Below, piece by piece: positions 7,896 through 16,793 of a stretch of DNA of 64,000 nucleotides. The position numbers and the translations under genes were made by a program. Numbering within the stretch: the first letter of the stretch is position 1; each line of letters starts with the position of its first letter. The notes beneath the pieces are model-generated. The model was not told where the DNA came from. It worked only from the letters and a program-made list of their open reading frames with translations, and made no database searches. Source of the stretch: Humibacter sp. RRB41 (GTDB lineage Bacteria > Actinomycetota > Actinomycetes > Actinomycetales > Microbacteriaceae); the NCBI RefSeq assembly GCF_022761015.1, contig NZ_JAKWJQ010000001.1, positions 620,001 to 684,000 of the forward strand, in the 5' to 3' direction.

Positions 7896-9269
7896 TCAGT
7901 CCGTCGACATTCGGGCACCGCCTAGCGGCCCGCCGAGTCGGTAGAAGAAGAACGGCACCGCAGACAGCAGACAGCTCACCGCAGGCACGAGTGTGATGCC
8001 GACGAACACCGTGTTCTGCATCGATGCGGTCACGGTGACGCCGTCCTGGTAGCCGGCGGCCACGATCACGAGGCCGAAGGCGAGCACCGACAGCGCGGTC
8101 ATGATCTTGGAGACGAACGTCAGCGTGGCGAACGAGATGCCGTCGTTGCGCACGCCGGTGCGCCTCTCGACGTCGTCGACGGCATCCGCGATCATCGTAG
8201 CCTGCACCACGAGGAACGCCCCGAGCGTGAGCCCGGTGAGGAAGATGAACACCACGATCGCGACGATGCTGTCGAAGCCGACGAAGTACATCGCCACGTA
8301 CAGCACGGTGCCGGCGAACGAGCTCGAGATGGCGAGCGCGCGTCCGGACATCCAGCGCAGCAGCAACGGTGTCGCGAAGGATGCGATCACCATGCCGCCG
8401 ATGATCGCGGCGCCGATCAGCGTGAACAGGCCCTCGTTGTTGTAGGCGATGACGACGAAGACCGCGCCCCCAGCCTGCACGATGTAGCGGCCGAAGCCGA
8501 GCACCGAGCCCAGCAGCACCATGAGCAAGGGAGTGTTGCGGGCGAGAGTCAGGAACAGCTGGCGAAAGCTCAAGCGCGTCTGCGCAGCCTGGGATTTGCG
8601 TTCGCGTGCGAAGAAGAACGGCAGCACGTAGAGCGCCATGCCGAGCACCGCGACCACGCCGACGGCGAGCGACCAGCCCGACCCGGTCGTCTTCGGGCCG
8701 AAGCTGAGCGCGCTGGCGAGCCACGGCATCCCGAGCGTTGCGAGCCCGAGCGAGATGGCGCCGAACGCGCGCACGTTCGAGACGACGCGGGTGCGGATGG
8801 CCGGGTCGGCGAACGCGGACCCGATCAGCCCCCAGAACGGCACGTCGCACGCCGTGTAGGCGATGCCCCAGAGCAGATACACGATGCCGAAGTAGATGAG
8901 TTGGACGTTTTCGGCGGCATCAGGGACAGTGAAAAGCAGAGTGGTCAGCAGGGCGACGGGCGCCGCCGAGAACAGGATGTAAGGACGCAGCTTGCCCCAC
9001 CGCGTGTGCGTCATGTCGATGATGCTGCCCATCACCGGATCGCTGATCGCGTCGAACACCTTCGCGATCGTGATGATGCCCGTGGCGATCGCGATGCCGG
9101 CCGTGCTGATGTGGGCGAACTGCAGCAGGTACACGAGGATGAACGTCGTCACCGTGGTGAGGATGATGTTCTGCCCGAACCCGGCCACCACCACAGACAC
9201 CCGTTGCACTCGTGCGGAGGGAACCCGACTTTCCGTCGTGTCGCCGGTCGTCACCGTGTCGCCCGTCAT
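7896..9269 (-). CDS. GPH-family sugar:cation symporter (MFS)
   Basis: A 457-residue, 12-helix transporter of the glycoside-pentoside-hexuronide:cation symporter group. The loop DPVMGSIIDMTHTRWGKLRP (about residues 77-96) is the family signature D..MG...D...T.WG..RP. A second conserved region near residue 330 includes DAVDDVERRTGVRNDG. It begins 4 bp inside the end of the upstream alpha-mannosidase gene, so the two are translationally coupled, and it is the probable importer of the mannose-containing glycoside or its product. Its stop is 4 bp from the convergent GMC stop. Confidence 0.9.
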   Translation of the reverse strand: MTGDTVTTGDTTESRVPSARVQRVSVVVAGFGQNIILTTVTTFILVYLLQFAHISTAGIAIATGIITIAKVFDAISDPVMGSIIDMTHTRWGKLRPYILFSAAPVALLTTLLFTVPDAAENVQLIYFGIVYLLWGIAYTACDVPFWGLIGSAFADPAIRTRVVSNVRAFGAISLGLATLGMPWLASALSFGPKTTGSGWSLAVGVVAVLGMALYVLPFFFARERKSQAAQTRLSFRQLFLTLARNTPLLMVLLGSVLGFGRYIVQAGGAVFVVIAYNNEGLFTLIGAAIIGGMVIASFATPLLLRWMSGRALAISSSFAGTVLYVAMYFVGFDSIVAIVVFIFLTGLTLGAFLVVQATMIADAVDDVERRTGVRNDGISFATLTFVSKIMTALSVLAFGLVIVAAGYQDGVTVTASMQNTVFVGITLVPAVSCLLSAVPFFFYRLGGPLGGARMSTD

Positions 9270-12262
9270 CGTGTCCTCTCCAGCAGAATCGTCTTGATCT
9301 CGAACGGGTCGAACGCAAGGCGCCCGAGGTCGGCGGGTGCGATGGGCTCCTCCATCAGGTTCGTCTCGGTCACGGTCTCGTGTGCGAATCGCGTGTCCAC
9401 CGCAGTAGTCGCCCGTCGTCCGAGGCTCTCGTAGAGCCGCAGCACGACGCCGCGGCCGTTCTGCTCCGGCTTGATCGTCTCGATCACAATGCCTGGGTCC
9501 GAGGAGCTCGCCGCGCTCTCGAGAACGTGCTCGCCGACCGGGATCAGCGGGTTGTTGAGTCGGTAGCCGTCACGGATGACGGGCCTCAGGTCCCCGCCCG
9601 CGAAGGCGCGGAACGCGTACGTGAAGCGATGCATGCCCCTGTCAGCGGTCTTGTCGGGGAACGTCGGCGACCGCAGCAGGTTGATGCTGAGCAGTCCGTT
9701 CTTGGCGCGGTGCCCGTACTTCGAGTCGTTGAGCAGGGCGAAGCCGCCGCCGGCATCCTGCGTGGCGATCCATTTGTGAGCACAGGTCTCGAATTGTGCG
9801 CGTTCGGCGGGATCGTTCTCTGTTGTCGGGCGGGCGATGTGCCCGAACTGGATCTCCGATAGCGCTGTCGGCCCGAAGTGGGTCGGGCGGAACTCGGCTC
9901 GGAGCATCCTGTGCCGCTCGTGCCAGTCCACGGTCGTCTCGATGCGCACGAGGTCGCTGCCGGCCTCGAGCACGATGCGCTGCTCGATCGTGGAGCGACG
10001 GGTGCGGAATGTCTGGCTGCGCACGATGGTCGGTCCGTCGACCTCGACGCGGATGTCGGTTGCCCGCAACGTTCGTGGCGTGCGCTTGACGTACTTGATT
10101 CCGATGTCCCAGGCGTCGAACGGAAACTGGTACGGGTCGCGGTGCAGCACGAGCCGGTTCAGTCCGCCGCCCGCGTGCTCGAGACCCTGCGCGTCGACGC
10201 ATGAGACGATCTCGCCGCTGGGCCCGAAGCGCAGCGTCAGCAGGCCGTTCGCGAGCGTGTCGCCGTCATGCAGCAGCTCAGGATGCTCGTGGGCCGCGGG
10301 AGCGAGCGTCGCGGACGCGTAGGGCGCGGCATCCGCTTCGTACCAGCGGCCGTCGACGCGCACGTGCTCGCGGCGGTGGAACGAAGTGAGGTTGAGCACC
10401 GATGCCGCGGCCTTGGTCGCCACCGGCCCGGCCGACGCGGGCTCGGCCGATACGGATTCGGCCGACACGGATTCGGCCGGCACAGGCATCCGCGCGATGA
10501 GGGAGGCGATGTGGGCATCCAGCACGGCCTCGACGCGCTCGTACGTCTCGATCGCTTCGCGGTTCACCCTGGCGATCGACGACCCGGGGAGCACGTCGTG
10601 GAAGTGCGTGAGCAGCACGTCGCGCCAGAGCGGCTCGAGGGTCTGCGTGCTGTCGTCCCCGACGATGGCGGCAAGCGCCTCTGCATCGTGCAGCTTGCGT
10701 TCGACGAGCCGGTTACGGCGTTTGATCTGCGCCTGCACCGTGTAGGTGCCCTGGTGCGTCTCGAGGTAGAGCTCGCCGGAGTGGGTGTGCTCGACGGGCA
10801 TCCGCTCGAGGCGGCGGAAGAAGTCGGTGGCGGTCGAGTACTCCACCTTGGGGAGCCCGCGCAGGCTGTGCTCCCGCTCGGTGACCTCGAGGTGGATCTC
10901 GCCGGGGCCACCTCCGCCGTCGCCCGAGCCGTAGACGAGCAGGGCCGTCTCGAGCTTCTTCTCCGGATACTGCCGCAGCCCGGTGAGCAGGTTGTCGGCG
11001 GCCGCCCGGCTGTTGTAGTCGCCCTCCGGCGGCATGTGCACCAGCACGCTCGACCCGTCGATGCCCTGCCAGGTGAACGTGCGGTGAGGAAAGACCGTGA
11101 CCTTGTTCCACGCGAGCTTGATGGTCATGAACCAGTCCATGCCGCTCTTCTTCAGAATCTGCGGCAGGTTGCCGCTGTAGCCGAAGGTGTCGGGCAGCCA
11201 GCACAGTCGCAGATCGTCGGGCGCCCGCCCGAATTCCTTGCTCAGAAAGCGCCGGCCGACGAGCGCCTGGCGTACCAGAGACTCGCCGCCCGGCAGGTTC
11301 GTGTCGGTCTCGACCCAGAACGAGCCCTGCAGCTCGAGGCGTCCGGCGGTGACTGCGTGCTTCAGGCGTTCGAAGAGAGCAGGATGCTCCTGCTTCATCC
11401 ACTGCAACTGCTGCGGTTGGCTCGTGCCGTAGACGTAACCCGGGCGTTCGTCGAAGTTGGTCAGAGCCCTGGCGTAGGTGCGGGCGGCCTTGCGCCGGGT
11501 CTCGCGCCACGGCCACAGCCACGCCATGTCGAGGTGCCCGTGGCCGATGGCGCTGTACACGAACTCGCTGGTCGACTCCGCGGCGAGCAGCGGCACCAAC
11601 TCGGCGCGAGCCGAACGGATGTCGCCCCTCGCGAAGCGGGACCACGCCCGGTCGAGCCCGGCGCGCAGCTCCGTCGCCAGCGCGGCGTCCTCCGTGGCGT
11701 CGGCCAGCACCGCCAGGGTCAGGTAGTCGTAGTACAGCGCGTAGGCGTCCTCGTCGCGCCTGGCCAGCGTCGCGCCGTGGAACCGGCCTCGCCCGATCGG
11801 GTAGAGCAGCCATCCGTTGTAGCCGAGGTCGGCGTAGAAGTCGACGGTTCCGCCGCTGGTGTCGAGGCCGCGTACGGGCCGGAACCTGCCGCCGCTGTGC
11901 GGAAGGTCGCCCTGCTGGAACACGGTGCTGACGGAGTCGACGATGTCGCCCGATGCCGAGTACACGAGGCCCTCGCCCGCGATGCCGAGCAGGATGACGG
12001 CATCCGTCACGCCGTCCGGAACGGCACCCTGCACGTGCAGCCACGCGCAGTCGCCGGTGCGGCCCCAGACGGCTCCGGCTCTCACGGGCGCGAAACTGTG
12101 GCGATCGAGCTCGGCGAACGGGATCGGCTCGGGCGACGCGATGATCTCGGCATCGAGCTGCCGGATCGGCGTATAGATGCGTGAGCGGATGCGCGTGAGC
12201 CGCCGGTACTGCCACGGCTGCTGAGCGGCGAGGCCGATCAGCCAGTCGGCGAACCCGAACAC
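9266..12262 (-). CDS. Alpha-mannosidase, glycoside hydrolase family 38
   Basis: A 998-residue retaining alpha-mannosidase, about the usual length for bacterial GH38. GHGHLDMAWLWPW (240-252) carries the zinc ligands His243 and Asp245. LPDTFGYSGNLPQI (356-369) carries the likely nucleophile Asp358. The C-terminal half is the family's beta-sandwich region. No signal peptide is seen, so it should act in the cytoplasm on imported oligosaccharides. It heads a two-gene operon with the GPH symporter. A linker near residue 590-610 contains a tandem repeat (SVSAESVSAEPASAG) absent from typical members. The frame is intact. Confidence 0.95.
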   Translation of the reverse strand: MFGFADWLIGLAAQQPWQYRRLTRIRSRIYTPIRQLDAEIIASPEPIPFAELDRHSFAPVRAGAVWGRTGDCAWLHVQGAVPDGVTDAVILLGIAGEGLVYSASGDIVDSVSTVFQQGDLPHSGGRFRPVRGLDTSGGTVDFYADLGYNGWLLYPIGRGRFHGATLARRDEDAYALYYDYLTLAVLADATEDAALATELRAGLDRAWSRFARGDIRSARAELVPLLAAESTSEFVYSAIGHGHLDMAWLWPWRETRRKAARTYARALTNFDERPGYVYGTSQPQQLQWMKQEHPALFERLKHAVTAGRLELQGSFWVETDTNLPGGESLVRQALVGRRFLSKEFGRAPDDLRLCWLPDTFGYSGNLPQILKKSGMDWFMTIKLAWNKVTVFPHRTFTWQGIDGSSVLVHMPPEGDYNSRAAADNLLTGLRQYPEKKLETALLVYGSGDGGGGPGEIHLEVTEREHSLRGLPKVEYSTATDFFRRLERMPVEHTHSGELYLETHQGTYTVQAQIKRRNRLVERKLHDAEALAAIVGDDSTQTLEPLWRDVLLTHFHDVLPGSSIARVNREAIETYERVEAVLDAHIASLIARMPVPAESVSAESVSAEPASAGPVATKAAASVLNLTSFHRREHVRVDGRWYEADAAPYASATLAPAAHEHPELLHDGDTLANGLLTLRFGPSGEIVSCVDAQGLEHAGGGLNRLVLHRDPYQFPFDAWDIGIKYVKRTPRTLRATDIRVEVDGPTIVRSQTFRTRRSTIEQRIVLEAGSDLVRIETTVDWHERHRMLRAEFRPTHFGPTALSEIQFGHIARPTTENDPAERAQFETCAHKWIATQDAGGGFALLNDSKYGHRAKNGLLSINLLRSPTFPDKTADRGMHRFTYAFRAFAGGDLRPVIRDGYRLNNPLIPVGEHVLESAASSSDPGIVIETIKPEQNGRGVVLRLYESLGRRATTAVDTRFAHETVTETNLMEEPIAPADLGRLAFDPFEIKTILLERTR

Positions 12263-12357
12263 GCATGCCTCCTCGCTCTGCGCCCAGCCGTTCGTCGCGG
12301 ATGCGGTGCGTGTCGGCTCGCGACCAGCCTAAGCGGAGCAAACGACACGCGCCGTCC

Positions 12358-12756
12358 TCAGCTCGCGACGGGCCGCAGGAGTCGGCGGATGCCTCCGCGC
12401 GCGAGCATGAGCACGATGATCAGCGCGGTCACCTGGAAGAACCCGCCGAGATAGACCTGCCCCTGAAAGACGAGTGCCGTGAGCTCGAGCACGATGAACT
12501 TGCTGCCGGGCATGATCAGCAGCAGCGTCACGATGCTGATCACCCGACGCGGCGTCGACGAGGCCGACTTCACGCGCTTGAGGAGCGTGGTCTTGACCCA
12601 GACGACGAGCTCCAGAACGAGTTTGAGCAGCACCGCGGTGAGCAGCGTGAGCAGGTAGGTCTCCGCGATGACCTGCGGAAAGAACTCCACGAAGAGGCCG
12701 AGGACCACCGCGTATGCGAACACGTCGACGATGTCGGCCGCGCGCAACCACGGCAT
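12358..12756 (-). CDS. Small integral membrane protein of unknown function
   Basis: A 132-residue protein with about four hydrophobic segments (VFAYAVVLGLFVEFFPQVI, LLTLLTAVLLKLVLELVVW, VISIVTLLLIMPGSKFIVLE, VTALIIVLMLARGG) and a positively charged central loop, KTTLLKRVKSASSTPRR. The last segment is followed by a basic tail. I do not recognise a named family. It stands alone between the mannosidase and the epoxide hydrolase, both on the same strand. Confidence 0.7.
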   Translation of the reverse strand: MPWLRAADIVDVFAYAVVLGLFVEFFPQVIAETYLLTLLTAVLLKLVLELVVWVKTTLLKRVKSASSTPRRVISIVTLLLIMPGSKFIVLELTALVFQGQVYLGGFFQVTALIIVLMLARGGIRRLLRPVAS

Positions 12757-12886
12757 CCCGCGAGCCTAGCGAACGGATGCCCTGGCGAGCGTCGGCGAGC
12801 CTGCCGGTTCGCCTGCCCGAGCCCAGGCAGCCACGGTTCCGCGATGTCCAACGCCCTCGCGGCCGCAGCCGAGCTAGAGGGTCGTG

Positions 12887-14050
12887 CTACGTGCGCAGGC
12901 TCCTGAGCCCGGTGCGGATCTCGTTGATTAGGATGTCGGGTTGTTCGAATGCTGCGAAGTGTCCGCCCTTGTCGGCCTCGCCGTAGTGGATCAAGTCGGT
13001 GTAGGTGTCTTCGATCCAGCTTCGCGGCAGGCGTGGGATATCGCGTGGGAACACGGTCACCGCGACCGGGAGTGTGAGCTTCGGGCCGGCCATACTGCCG
13101 CCCTTGTTCTCCCAGTAGATGCGGGCGGACGATGCTGCGCTGTTCGTGAACCAGTAGATCGAGATCGCGTCGAGGATCTCATCGATGCTGAGTGCGTCTT
13201 CGGCGAGCCCGTGATTGTCGGTCTTGGATTGGAATTTGTCGTAGATCCAGGCCGCTTGACCGGCAGGAGAGTCCGCCAGAGCGATTCCGATGGTCTCTGG
13301 TTTCGTGCCTTGAAGGTGATTTGCTCCACCCATATCGCCGTTGTAAAGGGCGAGGGTGTCCATGGCGTAGCGCTCTTCGGGCGAGAGCGTGTCGGGGACC
13401 TCTGAGGGGAAGGCGTACGGGCTGTTCAAGTGAATTCCGAGCAGACCCGCAGGTCGCATAACCCCGAGTGCGGACGTTACGACTGAACCCCAGTCGCCGC
13501 CTTGAGCGGCCCAGTTCTCGTAGCCAAGGCGCTTCATCAGTTCCGCCCACGCGGTTGCGATGCGCGTAACGTTCCACCCCGTGTCGGTCGGCTTCCCAGA
13601 GAACCCGAATCCGGGCAGCGACGGAATGACGACGTCAAAGGAGTCTTCGACGTTTCCCCCGAACGCCACCGGGTCGGTGAGTGGTTCGATGAGTTTCAGG
13701 AACTCGACGATCGAGCCAGGCCATCCGTGCGTCAAGATCAGGGGCATCGCATTCGGATTCTTGGACCTGACATGGATGAAGTGAATGTCCAGCCCATCGA
13801 TCTCCGTCAAGAACTGGGGGAATCGATTGAGTTCTCGCTCGAATCGGCGCCAGTCATACTCTCGCTGCCAGTAGTCGATCAGCGATGTGGTGTTCTCCAA
13901 GCGGACACCTTGCGACCAGTCGGGGACAGTTTCCTGATTCGGCCATCGCGTTCTCGCCAGTCGCTGCTTCAGATCCGCGATCTCGGAATCCGGGATCGCG
14001 ACGGTGAACGGGCGGACGAGGGATGAGGATGCCGGCGTCGAAGAGGTCAT
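12887..14050 (-). CDS. Epoxide hydrolase (alpha/beta hydrolase with EHN domain)
   Basis: A 387-residue cytoplasmic hydrolase that opens epoxides to diols. Residues about 10-120 form the EHN domain (RPFTVAIPDSEIADLKQRLA, WPNQ). The oxyanion HGWPGS motif follows near residue 105. The nucleophile is in the GGDWGS motif (Asp) near residue 195. The catalytic His lies in DKGGHFAAFEQP near the C-terminus. ATG 14050 is chosen because AGGAAAG lies about 9 bases upstream and the EHN similarity begins soon after; the frame is open much further upstream without similarity. Confidence 0.9.
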   Translation of the reverse strand: MTSSTPASSSLVRPFTVAIPDSEIADLKQRLARTRWPNQETVPDWSQGVRLENTTSLIDYWQREYDWRRFERELNRFPQFLTEIDGLDIHFIHVRSKNPNAMPLILTHGWPGSIVEFLKLIEPLTDPVAFGGNVEDSFDVVIPSLPGFGFSGKPTDTGWNVTRIATAWAELMKRLGYENWAAQGGDWGSVVTSALGVMRPAGLLGIHLNSPYAFPSEVPDTLSPEERYAMDTLALYNGDMGGANHLQGTKPETIGIALADSPAGQAAWIYDKFQSKTDNHGLAEDALSIDEILDAISIYWFTNSAASSARIYWENKGGSMAGPKLTLPVAVTVFPRDIPRLPRSWIEDTYTDLIHYGEADKGGHFAAFEQPDILINEIRTGLRSLRT

Positions 14051-14343
14051 GACCTTGCTTTCCTGAGCTGAATCACGGTGCGCGCGTGCACACTCTCGCA
14101 CAACAGGCAGCGGATGAGGTTTGCGGCCGTACTCGACGGGGTGAACGCTTCCGACGGAGCTGCCGAAACGGTCTGGGTCGAATTCGTCGCCCGTCTCTGG
14201 CCCTTGGCGCACCGGTACCGAGTGCTGTTGACGCTGCGGCGCGGCAACGATAACGAGCCTGCTCGTCCTCGGAGTACCCGAAGCGTGCGCCAAGGCGCTG
14301 GTGGACGCCCGGCCGTGACGCCCTGCAGTCGACCCGCGCCGTC

Positions 14344-14955
14344 CTACTGCGAGAGGTAGGCCGACAGCCACGCATTCGCGATAATGCGGTGGCCGAGTTC
14401 GGTCGGGTGCACCCCGTCGGCCGCGAGATCGGCAGGCGAGAACTCCCCGAGCTGGGCCTGCAGGAAATCGTCGAGTGCAAGGTGACGAGTACCGAATTCG
14501 GCGGCCAGAGCCTGCACAACGGCGATCTTCGGATCGAGGTCCTCCCGCCACGTCGCCTGCTCGGGCGTCAGAGGGAGCAAGAACGGATCGACGAGGATGA
14601 TCCGGCCGATTCCGGCACCGACCGCCTGTTCGAGAAGCGACCGGTACCCGCGCTCGTACTTCTCGACGGACGTCGGGTCGTCGCTGTCGTAGCGACGCCA
14701 GGTGTCGTTGATGCCGATCAGAATGCTGAGGGTGTCCGGATGCTCGTCGAGGCAGTCCATCGTCCAGCGATCGAGCAGATCGACGACACGATTGCCGGAG
14801 ATGCCGCGATTGACGACCGTCTCCCCCTGGCGTACGAGCGCCAGTTTGTCCGAGACCTCGCGAACGTACCCGTGGCCGAGCTGTCGATCCGGATCGTCCC
14901 GTCGACCGCAGTCGGTGACGCTGTCACCGATGAACAGGACCTTCGTGGATGACAT
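14344..14955 (-). CDS. SGNH/GDSL-type esterase
   Basis: A 203-residue SGNH hydrolase. Block I is VLFIGDSVTDCGRR with the nucleophilic Ser at residue 12. Block II Gly is in NRGISGNRVVDLL. Block III is IGINDTW with the oxyanion Asn. Block V is DGVHPTELGH with the catalytic Asp and His. No signal peptide is seen, so it is probably cytoplasmic. Such enzymes deacylate sugars or short esters. The start ATG at 14955 directly precedes the family's first strand. Confidence 0.9.
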   Translation of the reverse strand: MSSTKVLFIGDSVTDCGRRDDPDRQLGHGYVREVSDKLALVRQGETVVNRGISGNRVVDLLDRWTMDCLDEHPDTLSILIGINDTWRRYDSDDPTSVEKYERGYRSLLEQAVGAGIGRIILVDPFLLPLTPEQATWREDLDPKIAVVQALAAEFGTRHLALDDFLQAQLGEFSPADLAADGVHPTELGHRIIANAWLSAYLSQ

Positions 14956-15071
14956 TCAACGCTCCTGACGGATGCACGGGCTTCGGACGGGGGCGCACGT
15001 TCAGCCGCGCGCCGAAGCGAGCTTGCCACATCGTGACGGTGCAGGGCGGGCGACGTCATTAGGGTGAGCCC

Positions 15072-15464
15072 GTGAACCTTCCTGACGACCTTCTCCGCCT
15101 GCTGCAATCGGCCAGCACCTGCTACATCGCGACGCTGATGAAAGACGGGTCGCCGCAGCTGACCCAGGTCTGGGTCGACACCGATGGTGAGCACGTGGTG
15201 ATCAACAGCGTCGACACGCACCTGAAGGTGCGCAACATCCGCCGGGATCCCCGTGTGGCGGTGACCGTGAGTGATCCCGAGAATCCGCGTCGCTACTACC
15301 AGATTCGTGGTCGTGCCTCGCTGGGCTACGAGGGAGCCGCGGAGCACATCGACGCGTTGTCGATGAAGTACAGCGGGCGGCCGTACGCCTGGTACGGCGG
15401 TCGCGACCAGGTGCGCGTCATCCTGACCATCGACGCCGACCGGGTCAGCGCATTCGGCGGCTGA
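15072..15464 (+). CDS. PPOX-class F420-dependent oxidoreductase (PNPOx-like split barrel)
   Basis: A 130-residue split beta-barrel protein of the flavin/deazaflavin oxidoreductase superfamily. The pattern CYIATLMKDGSPQLTQVWV then HLKVRNIRRDPRVAVTVSDP is typical of actinobacterial F420- or FMN-binding PPOX proteins. GTG 15072 lies 7 bases after a TAGGGT box (15060-15065), which indicates leaderless expression and decides the start. It lies just upstream of the phosphatase-DUF3090-SCO1664 triad on the same strand but has its own promoter. Substrate unknown. Confidence 0.85.
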   Translation: MNLPDDLLRLLQSASTCYIATLMKDGSPQLTQVWVDTDGEHVVINSVDTHLKVRNIRRDPRVAVTVSDPENPRRYYQIRGRASLGYEGAAEHIDALSMKYSGRPYAWYGGRDQVRVILTIDADRVSAFGG

Positions 15465-15516
15465 TGCAGGTAACCCTGCGCCGCACGAGGGGGCGCGGAT
15501 GCCTACGCTTGCCATC

Positions 15517-16203
15517 ATGGGCACGGTGATCCTCGTACGGCACGGGCGCACCGCTGCCAACGCACGCGGCATCCTGGCAGGTCGTTCCCCGGGCGTCGCA
15601 CTCGAAGCGACGGGCCGGGCGCAGACGGAGCGGATGGCCGAGCGCCTCGCCGCCGTGCCACTCGTGCGCGTTGTCTCGAGCCCGCTCGAGCGCTGTCGCG
15701 AGACATCCCGTGCCATCCTCGCCAGGCAGCAGGACGCGCCCGGCCTCTCCATCGAGCGCGGCATCACCGAGTGCGACTACGGCGACTGGCAAGGGCGCCC
15801 GCTGAGCGAGCTCGCGCGCGAGTCGTTGTGGGCGCAGGTGCAGCGGAATCCGGCATCCGTCGTTTTTCCGGGCGGCGAGTCCATGGCGGGCATGCAGGCG
15901 CGGGCCGTCGCGGCCATCCGACGGCACGATGAGGCGCTGACAGCCCAACATGGACCGGGCGCGGTATGGGCGGCGGTGAGCCACGGCGACCTGATCAAGT
16001 CGATCCTGGCCGATGCGCTCGGCATGCACCTCGACCTGTTCCAGCGCATCTACGTCGGGCCGGCATCCGTCTCGATCGTGCGATACGGCACGGGCCACCC
16101 CGAAGTGCTCGTCACCAACACGGACGCCGGCGACCTCTCGTGGTTGGGACGAAGCACCCCGCAGACGGATGCCCCGGTCGGCGGCGGCGCAGACACTCAC
16201 TGA
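15517..16203 (+). CDS. MSMEG_4193-type histidine phosphatase family protein
   Basis: A 228-residue member of the histidine phosphatase (phosphoglycerate mutase-like) superfamily. VILVRHGRT holds the phospho-accepting His near residue 9; SSPLERCRET, ITECDYGDWQGR and the distal VSHGDLIKS complete the active site. ATG 15517 is preferred over the ATG at 15499 because a TACGCT box (15504-15509) ends 7 bases before it. Together with the next two genes it forms a conserved actinobacterial triad of unknown function, so its substrate is not known. Confidence 0.88.
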   Translation: MGTVILVRHGRTAANARGILAGRSPGVALEATGRAQTERMAERLAAVPLVRVVSSPLERCRETSRAILARQQDAPGLSIERGITECDYGDWQGRPLSELARESLWAQVQRNPASVVFPGGESMAGMQARAVAAIRRHDEALTAQHGPGAVWAAVSHGDLIKSILADALGMHLDLFQRIYVGPASVSIVRYGTGHPEVLVTNTDAGDLSWLGRSTPQTDAPVGGGADTH

Positions 16204-16235
16204 AGGTTCGGGGCCGGGCTCTTAAGATGAAGCCC

Positions 16236-16793
16236 ATGCCCACGGTCGTCCACGGATTCGATTGGCCGGATCGCGTCGTCGTCGGCACGATCGGCCGCCC
16301 GGGATCGCGCACGTTCTACCTGCAGACGCGCGAAGGGTCCCGGCTGATCAGTGTGCGTGTCGAGATAGAGCAGTCGGCGGCGCTCGCGGACAAGATCGAG
16401 CAGATCCTCAACCAGCTGATGACCGAAGATCGCAACGCGCTGCGCATTCCCGTCGACGCGCCCCCTGAGCTGGTCGACACCGATCCGCTCGAGCCCGTCG
16501 AGGAGCAGTTCCGCACGGGAACGTTGGGGCTCGGCTGGGATCCGTCGACGGCGCAGATCGTCATCCAGGCGTATTCGTTCCCCGAGATCGACGACGACGT
16601 CGACCCGGACTCGATCGACGTCGACGAGCTCGAACCAGAAGAAGCGCTGCAGGTGCGGATGCCCGTCGGCACTGCCCGCGCCTTCGTGCAGGCCACGCGC
16701 GCGGTGGTGGGTGCGGGGCGTCCGACATGCCCGCTCTGTGGTCAGCCACTGGACCCGGACGGCCACGTGTGCACCACCTCCGACGAGCTGTGA
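16236..16793 (+). CDS. DUF3090 family protein
   Basis: A 185-residue protein matching the actinobacterial DUF3090 (TIGR03847) family: VHGFDWPDRVVVGTIGRPG, FYLQTREG and the C-terminal zinc-ribbon-like CPLCGQPLDPDGHVC with four metal-ligand candidates (CxxC...HxC). ATG 16236 is chosen over ATG 16227 because TAAGAT (16223-16228) would start transcription at about 16235-16236. The stop overlaps the GTG of the next gene by 4 bp. Function is unknown; the tight linkage with a phosphatase and a kinase-fold protein suggests a shared phosphate-transfer task. Confidence 0.88.
   Translation: MPTVVHGFDWPDRVVVGTIGRPGSRTFYLQTREGSRLISVRVEIEQSAALADKIEQILNQLMTEDRNALRIPVDAPPELVDTDPLEPVEEQFRTGTLGLGWDPSTAQIVIQAYSFPEIDDDVDPDSIDVDELEPEEALQVRMPVGTARAFVQATRAVVGAGRPTCPLCGQPLDPDGHVCTTSDEL

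Noticed and set aside
14051-14343. Possible small gene between the epoxide hydrolase and the SGNH esterase
   Set aside because: Several short frames on both strands, none with a recognisable domain or a good start site; treated as intergenic.
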